Under the pieces are notes generated by a model. That model saw only the letters and a list, made by a program, of their open reading frames with translations. It was not told the DNA's origin and did no database searches. Both the position numbers and the translations under genes were made by a program. From Ahrensia kielensis DSM 5890 (GTDB taxonomy: Bacteria > Pseudomonadota > Alphaproteobacteria > Rhizobiales > Rhizobiaceae), in the NCBI RefSeq assembly GCF_000374465.1, contig NZ_KB894531.1, positions 1-64,000 of the forward strand: a stretch of DNA of 64,000 bases, given 5' to 3'. This document shows, piece by piece, positions 9,650 to 18,210 of this stretch (position 1 is its first letter; each line of letters begins with the position of its first letter).

Positions 9650-10504
9650 ATGAAACTAATACGTTATGGCGATAGTGGCCACGAAAAACCAGGAATGCTG
9701 GATGCTGATGGGAATCTGCGCGATTTATCAAATCACATTGATGATATTGCTGGCGCTGCATTAAGCGATGAGAACCTAAAAACGCTGGCAGCGCTTGATG
9801 TCGATACTCTTCCACTGGTCTCAACGGCCAATGGCGCGCCGCGCATCGGCCCATGCGTTGGCAATGTAGGCAAGTTCATTTGCATTGGTCTTAACTATTC
9901 GGATCACGCGGCTGAATCCGGCATGGATGTACCACCAGAACCCGTCATCTTTTTTAAGGCAACATCAGCTATTTGTGGGCCAAATGATGATGTCGAAATT
10001 CCGCGCACCTCTACTGCGACCGACTGGGAAGTTGAAATGGGTGTCGTGATTGGCAAGCATGCTAAATACATCAAGGAAGAAGACGCACTTGAGCATGTGG
10101 CAGGTTACTGCGTTATCAATGATCTTTCAGAGCGTGATTTTCAAATCAAACGGTCAGGGCAGTGGGTTAAAGGTAAATCTGCCGATACTTTTGGCCCGAT
10201 TGGCCCATGGCTGGTTACGCGTGATGAAGTGCCAGATCCGCAAGCACTCAACATGTATTTGGATGTAAACGGAAAACGCATGCAGGACGGCTCTACGGCA
10301 ACAATGGTTTACGGAGTTGCCCATGTAATTGCCTATTTGTCTCAATTCATGAGCCTGCACCCAGGTGACATTATCTCGACAGGCACACCGCCTGGTGTCG
10401 GCATGGGACAAAAACCTGATCCGATTTACCTGAAAGCTGGCGACACAATGACACTAGGCATCGAAGGACTGGGCACTCAAACCCAAAAAACGGTTGCCGC
10501 TTAA
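9650..10504 (+). CDS. FAH-family hydrolase, probable 2,4-diketo-3-deoxy-L-fuconate hydrolase paralogue
   Basis: A 284-residue fumarylacetoacetate-hydrolase-fold enzyme. A metal-binding EVEMGVVIG segment lies near residue 126 (ExE), with a downstream aspartate in NDLSERDFQ and the STGTPPGVGMG loop near 245. It probably cleaves a C-C bond of a 2,4-diketo-3-deoxy sugar acid to pyruvate plus a short acid. It is strikingly similar along its full length to the FAH enzyme at 14514-15350, at roughly two thirds identity by eye. It follows the SDR by 13 bp with AGGGAAAA before its ATG. Confidence 0.9.
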   Translation: MKLIRYGDSGHEKPGMLDADGNLRDLSNHIDDIAGAALSDENLKTLAALDVDTLPLVSTANGAPRIGPCVGNVGKFICIGLNYSDHAAESGMDVPPEPVIFFKATSAICGPNDDVEIPRTSTATDWEVEMGVVIGKHAKYIKEEDALEHVAGYCVINDLSERDFQIKRSGQWVKGKSADTFGPIGPWLVTRDEVPDPQALNMYLDVNGKRMQDGSTATMVYGVAHVIAYLSQFMSLHPGDIISTGTPPGVGMGQKPDPIYLKAGDTMTLGIEGLGTQTQKTVAA

Positions 10505-10904
10505 AACGTTATTCTCTGCAAGTTAACCGATACGAGCGATCGGTTGCTTGCACCTTTAAAACTGTTTTACCCATGACGCATTTGCCTTGGGTAAAACGCA
10601 CCTAATGCGTTCAACACAATGCGCCTAAGCTGCTTTGCTCGTGATTAAGCTATTTAAAAGCTGCGCCAAATTGCTTCACTCTGCGCACAAGAACTGCTGA
10701 TGCTGTAACGCTAGTACAAAATACAATCTGGCAACATTCACTCAATCACAGCAACAATATAAATTGAAAATACTTCTCTTACTATTGTTTAAAATCAATT
10801 GCGCAGCCATTATGCTCAAGAAAATTGTTTAGGAAATCTCGCAAGCAGAATACTTCAGCCATTTGATCTTAGTTATTATCACTATTCTATATTAGGAGAC
10901 AAAA
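10505..10904. other. 400-bp intergenic stretch with inverted repeats, no gene seen
   Basis: No credible reading frame is present. It holds a 7-bp stem at 10525-10545 and a perfect 10-bp inverted repeat at 10564-10573/10588-10597. The remainder is AT-rich and presumably carries the promoter of the lactone-oxidase gene. Confidence 0.6.
10564..10597. promoter_or_regulatory. Perfect 10-bp inverted repeat, regulator site or stem-loop
   Basis: GTTTTACCCA and TGGGTAAAAC are exact complements separated by 14 bases. It lies 60 bp after the FAH stop. There is no T run, so a standard intrinsic terminator is unlikely. An operator or a processed 3' end are both possible. Confidence 0.45.
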
Positions 10905-12185
10905 ATGACTTGGACAAATTGGTCAGGCTCCGTTGTCACCAAACCGGAACAAATACTAAAGCCGAAAAGCGAAGCAGCCCTGTCATCGGCGCTCGCACAA
11001 AGCACTGGCCGGCTAAGAATTAGAGGCAGCGGACATTCGTTCACGGCACTTTGCGCAACCGATGAAACTCTGATTTCACTGGATGAAATGGAGGGGCGCG
11101 TTCTTGGTCATCGCACGTCCGGCGAAGAAGATATTGTGCGGCTGCAAGCAGGAGCTTCCCTAAATCAACTGTCCAAAGGTTTGCAAAAACACGGCCTCGC
11201 ATTCAAGAACCTTGGTGACATTGACGTTCAATCGCTCGCAGGCGCGACGATGACAGCGACCCATGGCACAGGTCAGAACTTTCCATGCTTGGCAGGAGAA
11301 ATGCGCCAGGCGAAATTGATCACGGCACAGGGCGATGTGATTGTAACAGGACCTGATACTGATCTGCTGGATGCGGCGCGTGTTTCTATGGGAGTACTGG
11401 GCATTTTGACAGAGGCCGAAATGTCAGTTCGGCCAGCGTTCAAATTGCACCGTGCGGCGCAGACGGCCAAGCTCAAAGACTTAATGGCCGACGCCCATAA
11501 CCTCTGGAACACCCACCGTAACTTTGAGTTCTTCGTATTGCCGTTTTGTGATTATGCCCTTTCGCTGACCCATGAGGAAACAACAAAGCCCAACATTTGT
11601 GAAGGCAGCAGTGACGATGAGGCGGCCCTCAGGCAACTTAGATGGCTGCGTAATGCGACCAAAAGGTTCCCGCGTTTGCGCAGGAAACTGCTGAACGGGT
11701 TCGTGAAAAACAATAAAACCGAAGTCGAGATTGGAACAAGTTTTGAGTTGTTGGCTAATGTGCGCAACACTATCTTTAACGAGATGGAATACCACATGCC
11801 TGTTCAACACGGGATCGACGCGCTGGCAGAAGTGATCGCTGTGATTGAACGTGAACGAGCGGATGTCTTTTTCCCCATCGAGGTGCGTAAAACAGCGGCT
11901 GACACCGGTTGGCTCAGCCCGTTTGAGGGTGCGCCGCGGATTTCGATTGCGGTTCATGCCTACCACACGGAACAATATGATTGGTTCTTTAAACATGTCG
12001 AACCTATTTTCCGCCGCCATCAAGGCCGCCCTCATTGGGGCAAGCTACATAGTCTGGGTGCAAGCGACCTCAAAGAGCTTTATCCACGTTTTGGTGATTT
12101 CCAAAAATTGCGTAGCGAACTTGACCCTAAGAGCCGTTTGATTAACGAACATCTGGCAAAAGTCTTTGATGTCACGTTGGCTTGA
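10905..12185 (+). CDS. FAD-linked sugar-1,4-lactone oxidase (D-arabinono/L-gulono-lactone oxidase family)
   Basis: A 426-residue vanillyl-alcohol-oxidase-type flavoprotein. The N-terminal FAD domain shows RGSGHSFT near residue 44, whose histidine is the usual site of covalent FAD attachment. THGTG lies near 124, and the C-terminal substrate domain contains HWGK near residue 380, the motif typical of aldonolactone oxidases. It likely oxidises a sugar lactone or polyol using oxygen. AGGAGAC precedes the ATG. It overlaps or abuts the DSD1-like gene and forms a two-gene unit with it. Both look somewhat more GC-rich than their surroundings. Confidence 0.9.
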   Translation: MTWTNWSGSVVTKPEQILKPKSEAALSSALAQSTGRLRIRGSGHSFTALCATDETLISLDEMEGRVLGHRTSGEEDIVRLQAGASLNQLSKGLQKHGLAFKNLGDIDVQSLAGATMTATHGTGQNFPCLAGEMRQAKLITAQGDVIVTGPDTDLLDAARVSMGVLGILTEAEMSVRPAFKLHRAAQTAKLKDLMADAHNLWNTHRNFEFFVLPFCDYALSLTHEETTKPNICEGSSDDEAALRQLRWLRNATKRFPRLRRKLLNGFVKNNKTEVEIGTSFELLANVRNTIFNEMEYHMPVQHGIDALAEVIAVIERERADVFFPIEVRKTAADTGWLSPFEGAPRISIAVHAYHTEQYDWFFKHVEPIFRRHQGRPHWGKLHSLGASDLKELYPRFGDFQKLRSELDPKSRLINEHLAKVFDVTLA

Positions 12186-12226
12186 AGCACGCCTGCTGCG
12201 ATCACCGTAAGAAGAGAAAGTTAGCA

Positions 12227-13432
12227 ATGTTGCCACACGACAAAAGCGGCCCAAGAGATGCGTATTTTCTACGCCTGCAATCGGCATTGAAAGCAGCGGG
12301 ACAGACCCTGCCAATCTTGGTCGTGGACCGCAACCGGTTGTCGCAAAACCTTGAGCAACTAAAGCAAGATCTAGCGCCGAATATGGCACTTAGAATTGTG
12401 GCTAAATCGCTACCGTCTATTCCGCTTCTCAAGGAAGTAGCGACGGAAATGAAAACCAACCACTTCATGACATTCAACGCCCCGATGTTGGAAGCTGTGT
12501 CAGAAGCCTTTCCAGATGCAGATCAATTACTGGGCAAACCCTTCCCCGTTCAGGCGGCGGCGAAATTCTATTCAAACCAAAGTGGCGGTGTGCCTCGGGG
12601 ACGAATTGGATGGCTGATCGACACCAATGCGCGGCTGGCGGAATATGCTGAACTCGCCGCAGCGCGCAGCCTGACGCTGGAAATTTCACTTGAGCTTGAT
12701 GTTGGTCTTCATCGCGGCGGGTTTGTGCCTGGTGACGAATTGGACCGCGCATTGGCGACCATTCATCAATCTGCGCATCTGAATTTACATGGGTTTATGG
12801 GGTATGACGCGCATGTTGCCAAAGCACCCAAAGCCTTTGGTATGCGCCGCGGAGCATTGACGAAAGCGCTTAGCACATATCGTGCGGCATTGGCACAGGC
12901 CAGCGCGCTTTTTGGCCCCGATCATGTGCAAAAGATGATCCGCAATGGCGCAGGAAGCCCAACCTTCAAATTGCACAAAGATACAGAGATTTTGAATGAG
13001 GTTTCTGTCGGTTCGGCGTTGGTGCGGCCCACAGACTTCGACACAGATTTGTTAAAGCTCTATGCGCCTGCCCTGTTTATTGCGACACCTGCACTCAAGG
13101 TGATTGGCCCGATGCAAACCCCTGTGATTGAAAAACTGGACCTGATCAAAAACGCCCTGAATCCGAACCTGTCGACACGGGTGTTCATTCATGGTGGTTA
13201 TTGGAAAGCGATGCCCGTTGATCCACCTGGCTTGTCTAATCACAAGACCTATGGCCGTTCCTCCAATCAGGAATTGCTGGTTGGAGGTGCGCATGTGCCG
13301 CTGGTCGCTGACGATTTTGTCTTTCTACGTCCCACCCAATCAGAAGCCGTATTGCTGCAATTTGGTGACATTGCCGTGTTTGAAGATGGCGCCATCACAG
13401 ATCATTGGGCGCCCATGGCCATCTCAGCCTGA
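12227..13432 (+). CDS. DSD1/alanine-racemase-fold PLP-dependent protein
   Basis: A 401-residue protein with the N-terminal alanine-racemase PLP barrel; the PLP lysine is expected in RIVAKSLPS near residue 55. A C-terminal beta domain of the D-serine dehydratase/D-threonine aldolase group follows. The C-terminus reads FLRPTQSEAVL. I cannot find the His and Cys metal ligands that classical members have near their end, so dehydratase or aldolase activity is uncertain. A TTG at 12182 would overlap the oxidase, but the ATG at 12227 follows AAGAGAAAG and is preferred. It follows the lactone oxidase by about 40 bp. Confidence 0.82.
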   Translation: MLPHDKSGPRDAYFLRLQSALKAAGQTLPILVVDRNRLSQNLEQLKQDLAPNMALRIVAKSLPSIPLLKEVATEMKTNHFMTFNAPMLEAVSEAFPDADQLLGKPFPVQAAAKFYSNQSGGVPRGRIGWLIDTNARLAEYAELAAARSLTLEISLELDVGLHRGGFVPGDELDRALATIHQSAHLNLHGFMGYDAHVAKAPKAFGMRRGALTKALSTYRAALAQASALFGPDHVQKMIRNGAGSPTFKLHKDTEILNEVSVGSALVRPTDFDTDLLKLYAPALFIATPALKVIGPMQTPVIEKLDLIKNALNPNLSTRVFIHGGYWKAMPVDPPGLSNHKTYGRSSNQELLVGGAHVPLVADDFVFLRPTQSEAVLLQFGDIAVFEDGAITDHWAPMAISA

Positions 13433-13925
13433 CGCCTCATCCTCCCGCGACATTGAAAGGATGATGATCATTTCTTCTGCTGCGCGACAAAGTCTGCTTG
13501 TGCGTTCTCAATCGCGCTTTTGGCTTGGCGGCTCCTGTGCAGTTACCCATAAGTTGGTCGAGACACTCTATATAAATCAATAACTTACCCTACAAGATTT
13601 ACCCATAAGTTTGCCAAAAAAAACGAAATTACAACGTAAAATCAAGGTGTCTTAGCACAAACGCACCTAGACGAAATTTACTATTATTAGGTCTTTTACT
13701 GCTTACGCTTGAGAAAGCGTTTTTCTTAGTGGACCTTTGCACGCACAAACTCTTGTAATGTGTAAAATGCATTTGAATGCACAGAGTTACGCTCTATCTG
13801 AATGCAAGGTCATATTATTTTACAGCTCCTCAAGTGACAGAGCTAAGTCGGCGACGTAAAAGGGAATTCTCCTCAAAGTACCTACATAGACCCGAGACAA
13901 ATCCCCTCCAGCTTTGGGCAGCTCA

Positions 13926-14008
13926 TCAAGATCTACAAACTAGGAAGGATTTCGTCCCCAGCTTGTAGAGATAACGTGACCGATTAAAGTCCATCACTAC
14001 ACTAAAAA
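13926..14008 (-). pseudogene. Relic of an FAH-hydrolase 3' end
   Basis: Read on the minus strand, this short segment aligns base by base with the part of the FAH gene near 14555-14640. The stretches TTTAATC, GCTGGGGA and GAAATCC recur in order, and the decoded MDFNRSRYLYKLGTK matches MGFNPPRYLKAGDE in the intact enzyme. It has small indels and no start, and breaks off at the A7/G12 homopolymers. It is in the same orientation as the intact copy, so a duplicated locus has decayed here. Confidence 0.7.
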
Positions 14009-14022
14009 AAGGGGGGGGGGGG
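14004..14022. repeat. A7-G12 homopolymer pair
   Basis: Seven A followed by twelve G at 14011-14022. It is the longest G tract in the window and lies between the FAH relic and the dispersed repeat. It could be hypermutable, or the length may be a sequencing estimate. Confidence 0.85.
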
Positions 14023-14039
14023 TAAGCCGTGTGTGTGGC

Positions 14040-14226
14040 TTCTATGTACGCTGGCGTTTTTATGCCTGACACTTCAATGCGAACATCGAACAAATCTTGC
14101 TCCATCATAGTCAAACGATTTCGTGAATTAGCTCGATGTCCACGCTTTCAAAACTTTCAACATTTGAAGTGAAAATTTCGTCCTGAATTAAAGCATCATT
14201 TCTAGATGCAATGATTTAGAGGCACA
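14040..14226 (+). repeat. Dispersed direct repeat, copy A
   Basis: A 187-bp segment that matches 24770-24955 almost column by column, with one single-base indel and about 88% identity by eye. It ends at the same AGGCACA. On the minus strand both copies contain a decayed coding tail beginning near ASRNDAL. In copy A this tail stays open for about 30 codons; in copy B it is frameshifted. The parent gene is not recognised. The two copies bracket the fucose-type locus in direct orientation. Confidence 0.85.
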
Positions 14227-14401
14227 AATCGACAAGTTCATCGATCACTGCAATCACCATCGCTATCATGAGAGCTTGTAAAACCTGACACCCGCTGATG
14301 TCTACTTCGGCCACCGCGAGAAAATCCTACAGCAAAGAGAAAGGACCAAGCAATACACCATCAACGAGCGGCGCTTGCAATACCGCAAGCAGGCCGCATA
14401 A
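14225..14401 (+). pseudogene. IS3-family transposase (orfB) C-terminal relic
   Basis: A 59-codon frame ending in TAA at 14401 decodes to the C-terminus of an IS3-family integrase-type transposase. It starts QIDKFIDHCNHHRYHESL, has one in-frame stop, and continues NLTPADVYFGHREKIL and ERRLQYRKQAA. The HRYHESL...TPADVYFG layout is characteristic of the family. The N-terminal part with the DDE residues is absent, so this is a dead fragment. It joins the dispersed repeat directly at its 5' side. Confidence 0.82.
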
Positions 14402-14513
14402 TATCAACCGACAGATGAGCCAAACTCTCGCTTAAATTAAGCTACTATCTGTCCGTAAACCCTTGATGACGAAAAGTGATAAACAGGCCTAAAACGTCTA
14501 TAAATCCAGTTGA

Positions 14514-15350
14514 TTATTCGCAAACACAGATTTGAGTTTGCTCCCCAAGGCCTTCTATACCAAGACGGATTTCATCCCCAGCCTTCAGATAGCGAGGCGG
14601 ATTAAAGCCCATCCCTACACCTGGAGGAGTACCCGTTGAGATGACATCGCCAGGATACAGTGTCATAAATTGGCTCAAATAGCTCACAAGATGCTTGACA
14701 TTGTAAACCATCGTCGCCGTTGATCCATCCTGTACGCGTTCCCCATTGACATCAAGCCACATAGAAAGTGCCTGCGGATCGGGAACCTCATCTCGCGTCA
14801 CAAGGTAAGGACCAATTGGTCCAAAACCATCGCAGGATTTACCTTTGGTCCACTGCCCCTGACGCTCGATTTGGTATGCTCGCTCTGACAGATCATTGAT
14901 CACGCAATACCCCGCCACATGGTCCAGCGCTTCAGCTTCGGTCACGTATTTTGCTGGCTTCCCGATCACAACACCGAGCTCGACCTCCCAATCCGTTTTT
15001 TGTGAACCACGGGGAATGACGACACCATCATTTGGGCCGCAGATGGCGCTAGTGGCCTTCATGAACATGACCGGTTCAGTAGGGATGGCCATACCACTTT
15101 CGGCAGCATGATCGGCATAATTTAAGCCAATACAAATGAACTTTCCAACACCTGAAACACAAGCGCCAATGCGAGAATCAGGTGCAACAATCGGTAGATT
15201 TCTCCAATCGATTTGCGAAAACTTTTCCAGCTCTGTCAGCGCGACTCCGCCAAGATCGTCGCAATGCTCACTCAGGCATCTTATATTATTATCAGGGTCG
15301 ACAAACGCCGGCTTTTCTTTGCCAACGTCGCCGTATCGTAGAAACTTCAT
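14514..15350 (-). CDS. 2,4-diketo-3-deoxy-L-fuconate hydrolase-type FAH enzyme
   Basis: A 278-residue FAH-fold hydrolase, last gene of the fucose-type operon. It has the metal-binding EVELGVVIG segment (ExE) near residue 122, NDLSERAYQ downstream and STGTPPGVGMG near 240. Following the dehydratase and the SDR in the pathway, it would hydrolyse 2,4-diketo-3-deoxy-L-fuconate to pyruvate and L-lactate in the cytosol. It starts 22 bp after the dehydratase stop. It is a close paralogue of 9650-10504. Substrate assignment rests on the set of neighbouring enzymes. Confidence 0.9.
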   Translation of the reverse strand: MKFLRYGDVGKEKPAFVDPDNNIRCLSEHCDDLGGVALTELEKFSQIDWRNLPIVAPDSRIGACVSGVGKFICIGLNYADHAAESGMAIPTEPVMFMKATSAICGPNDGVVIPRGSQKTDWEVELGVVIGKPAKYVTEAEALDHVAGYCVINDLSERAYQIERQGQWTKGKSCDGFGPIGPYLVTRDEVPDPQALSMWLDVNGERVQDGSTATMVYNVKHLVSYLSQFMTLYPGDVISTGTPPGVGMGFNPPRYLKAGDEIRLGIEGLGEQTQICVCE

Positions 15351-15372
15351 AGTACCGTATCCTTATTCTGTC

Positions 15373-17154
15373 TCAGTGGTTGTCGCGAGGAATTCCGCTA
15401 TTCTGGGCAATGCGTTGAAAGTCCGGCGCATTTTCTAATACCGCCCCCTTATCGAATTGATTGATAAGGCTACGCTGAATTTGTTGCCAAGGTGTTTGAT
15501 CAGGCGGATATTTAAAGTTACCTGAAGCAACTAACTTTTCTCGGCGGCTGGCGAGTACTTCGTTACTCAATAAGACATCCACTCGTCTTTTAGCCAAGTC
15601 TATACGCAGTAAGTCATTGGTTTCCAAAATGGCTAGCCCCCCCATCGCGGCGGCTTCAGGCGCAACATTTAATATGGAGGGCGAGCCAGATGTGCCAGAT
15701 TGTCTTCCATCGCCAATACAGGGGAGTTCTGAAATGCCCCGTGCAATCATCGCCGCGGGTGGTTGCATATTCACGACCTCTGCACCCCCAGGGTAGCCAA
15801 TCGGGCCCGCTCCACGCATTACAAGAATACAATTTTCGTCGATTTCAAGTCCCGGATCATCTAGAGTTGCGTGATAATGTTCAGGTCCATCAAAGACGAT
15901 TGCACGCCCTTCGAAAGCCTCAAGATCATCAGGATTTGAAAGATAACGATCACGGAACCCTTTTGAGATAACTGAAGTCTTCATAATTGCGCTATCCCAC
16001 AGATTACCACTTAGATTCAGAAACCCAGCTTGTAACTTAAGTGGCTTTTCAAAAGGTCGAATAACATCCAAATTTGTGATCGGGATGTCTGCATAGACCT
16101 CTCCCATTGTTCGACCGTCGGCCGAAAGAGCTTTTCCATCTGGGAGAGCATCGTTGGCCAAAAGAACAGATATAACTGCAGCAAGTCCACCGGCTCGATG
16201 AAAATCCTCAGCCAAATATTTGCCTGAAGGTTGCATATCGACCAATAACGGAATGGTGTGTCCAAGCCGCTCCCAATCACTATTATCAAGGTCAACCCCC
16301 ATGTGTGCAGCGACGGCATTAAGGTGAATTGGTGCGTTCGTGGAACCACCGATGGCAGAATTTACGACTATCGCATTTTCGAACGCACCCCGTGTCATTA
16401 TGTCCGACGGCTTAAGATCTTCGTTGACCATTTCGACGATCCGTTTGCCTGTCCGATATGCCATCTGGCCACGCTCACGATAGGGAGCAGGTATCGCACC
16501 AGCTCCAGGCAACTGCATTCCCAAAGCTTCAGCAAGGCAATTCATAGTACTCGCAGTGCCCATCGAATTGCAGTAGCCCACAGATGGTGCAGCGTCGGAA
16601 ACTTTCTGCATAAACATTTCTTCATCAATTACGCCTACGGCCAAATCTTTTCGAGCATCCCAGATCACAGTGCCTGACCCCATGCGCTTTTCGCCTTCCC
16701 ATCCGTTTAGCATTGGTCCAACGGAAAGAGCCAAAGCTGGAATGTTGACTGTGGCAGCTGCCATAAGTAACGCGGGAGTGGTTTTGTCACACCCGATTGT
16801 TAACACAACCCCGTCAAGCGGATAACCGTAAAGCGTTTCGACCAGACCAAGATATGCAAGATTACGGTCAAGCCCTGCTGTAGGACGCTTACCGGTTTCT
16901 TGAATTGGGTGAACTGGGAATTCAAAACAAATGCCACCCGCCGCTGTAATGCCATCGCGCACTCGTTTTGCAAGTTCCACGTGGTGACGGTTGCAGGGAG
17001 TTAGATCACTTCCGGTTTGTGCGATCCCAATGATAGGTTTGCCGGATTGCAGTTCTTCTCGTGTCAGGCCGTAGTTTAGATATCGCTCAAGGTACATCGC
17101 TGTCATCCCTGGATTCTCAGGGTTGTCGAACCATTTTTGTGACCGAAGTTTCAT
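15373..17154 (-). CDS. IlvD/Edd-family sugar-acid dehydratase (probable L-fuconate dehydratase)
   Basis: A 593-residue dehydratase of the IlvD/Edd superfamily, pentonate/hexonate subgroup. Iron-sulfur ligands are visible as cysteines in GCDKTTP near residue 125 and in VGYCNSMGT near 195. It should dehydrate L-fuconate (or a related L-sugar acid) to the 2-keto-3-deoxy acid. The length fits sugar-acid dehydratases, and several family motifs ([20 protein letters not shown]) are intact. AGGAA precedes the ATG, and the gene lies 24 bp after the aldo/keto reductase. L-arabonate or another acid cannot be excluded. Confidence 0.93.
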   Translation of the reverse strand: MKLRSQKWFDNPENPGMTAMYLERYLNYGLTREELQSGKPIIGIAQTGSDLTPCNRHHVELAKRVRDGITAAGGICFEFPVHPIQETGKRPTAGLDRNLAYLGLVETLYGYPLDGVVLTIGCDKTTPALLMAAATVNIPALALSVGPMLNGWEGEKRMGSGTVIWDARKDLAVGVIDEEMFMQKVSDAAPSVGYCNSMGTASTMNCLAEALGMQLPGAGAIPAPYRERGQMAYRTGKRIVEMVNEDLKPSDIMTRGAFENAIVVNSAIGGSTNAPIHLNAVAAHMGVDLDNSDWERLGHTIPLLVDMQPSGKYLAEDFHRAGGLAAVISVLLANDALPDGKALSADGRTMGEVYADIPITNLDVIRPFEKPLKLQAGFLNLSGNLWDSAIMKTSVISKGFRDRYLSNPDDLEAFEGRAIVFDGPEHYHATLDDPGLEIDENCILVMRGAGPIGYPGGAEVVNMQPPAAMIARGISELPCIGDGRQSGTSGSPSILNVAPEAAAMGGLAILETNDLLRIDLAKRRVDVLLSNEVLASRREKLVASGNFKYPPDQTPWQQIQRSLINQFDKGAVLENAPDFQRIAQNSGIPRDNH

Positions 17155-17178
17155 GTAAATTCCTATATTTCTATTTGT

Positions 17179-18210
17179 TTAGGCGGGAACTGGTGCATTT
17201 TGCGGCAAGAGACCGTTAGCCTTGAGTTCGGCCCAAAGATCAGCGGGAATATTTCTGTCAAAAGACGCAATATTATTAACGACATGCTCACGTTGGAGGG
17301 CGCCAACCACTACGCTTGCTACCAAAGGATGTGCGCCGGCGAATTGTAAAGCGGCATCAGCCAGCGCTGTTTGATGTCGCTTACAGATTTCTTCGATTTT
17401 GCGGACTTTAGAGAGAATAAAAGGCGTAGCTGGCTCGTAGTTAAATTTTGCTTCTGGAATGGCCCCGCTGGCAAGGATGCCAGAATTATAGACGCCCCCG
17501 GCAATGATGCCGATACCCGCGGCCTCGCATAGTGGAAACTCATTGTGCAGAACTTCGTGCTCTAGCAAAGAATAACGTAGTGCAAGCAGGAAGCAGTCAA
17601 CATCAAGATGGTCAAGATACCATCGCATTGTTTCTCGATCATTTAATCCTGCACCAAATGCACCAATAACGCCGGACCGTTTCAGTTCTTCCAATGCTTT
17701 CCAACCACTTGTGAGAAGCACTTTTCTATGCATTTTAAGAGTGTCTGCATCCGGATGGAACCAACTATCCAAATCATGAATCAACAGTATGTCGATATGG
17801 TTCATACCCAATCTTAAATAACTATCTTCAACTGATCGCATGATTCCATCATATGAATAGTCAAAAGTGATCTCGAATGGCAGTGCTCCAACCCACTGGT
17901 CTGCAACAAAACTGGCAGGTTTTTTGGGTCGACGTAACAGCCGGCCAACTTTGGTCGATAAGATAAAATTATCTCGTTCACGGCGATAAAGAGCTCGACC
18001 AATGCGTATTTCAGCTTGTCCGTGACCATAGAAGGGTGAGGTGTCGAAGTATCGACACCCACCATCCCACGCACTTTGTAGAACTGACTGAGCGACGACA
18101 TCATCTACAGGCTCAAACAGCTCTCCTAATCCTGCTGTGCCAAGACCAAGTGCCGAAAGAGTAAGGTCTGTCTTACCCAGTCTGCGTTTTTCCGTACTAG
18201 GTTTTATCAC
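17179..18210 (-). CDS. Aldo/keto reductase, probable L-fucose (aldose) 1-dehydrogenase
   Basis: A 343-residue TIM-barrel oxidoreductase of the aldo/keto reductase superfamily. The catalytic tyrosine is in SPFYGHGQAE near residue 55, with a downstream lysine in STKVGRLL and a histidine in LLIHDLD. Members of this group (D-threo-aldose 1-dehydrogenase) oxidise L-fucose, L-galactose or D-arabinose to the lactone, which fits the lactonase and dehydratase in the locus. The GTG at 18210 overlaps the permease stop as GTGA, a translational-coupling arrangement. A longer frame would intrude 84 bp into the permease and is rejected. Confidence 0.88.
   Translation of the reverse strand: MIKPSTEKRRLGKTDLTLSALGLGTAGLGELFEPVDDVVAQSVLQSAWDGGCRYFDTSPFYGHGQAEIRIGRALYRRERDNFILSTKVGRLLRRPKKPASFVADQWVGALPFEITFDYSYDGIMRSVEDSYLRLGMNHIDILLIHDLDSWFHPDADTLKMHRKVLLTSGWKALEELKRSGVIGAFGAGLNDRETMRWYLDHLDVDCFLLALRYSLLEHEVLHNEFPLCEAAGIGIIAGGVYNSGILASGAIPEAKFNYEPATPFILSKVRKIEEICKRHQTALADAALQFAGAHPLVASVVVGALQREHVVNNIASFDRNIPADLWAELKANGLLPQNAPVPA

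Larger units (their letters stand above)
13433..14513. other. Decayed 1.1-kb stretch with relics, no intact gene
   Basis: No intact gene is visible. From left to right: two near-identical TTACCCATAAGTTxG stretches (13543 and 13597), AT-rich sequence, an FAH relic (13926-14008), a homopolymer pair, a 187-bp dispersed repeat (14040-14226), an IS3-type transposase tail (14225-14401), and about 110 bp up to the FAH stop. Several short open frames here are chance frames. Confidence 0.75.

Noticed and set aside
13543-13613. Two TTACCCATAAGTT copies as a possible CRISPR or mobile-element end
   Set aside because: Only two copies, with no regular spacing series; no CRISPR array was noticed elsewhere in the window.
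13777-13968. 63-codon frame in the decayed stretch
   Set aside because: No recognisable family or ribosome-binding site, and its end overlaps the FAH relic on the other strand; a chance frame in relic DNA.
13926-14114. 62-codon minus-strand frame
   Set aside because: Its two halves come from different relics, the dispersed repeat and the FAH remnant, joined across the G tract; not a real gene.
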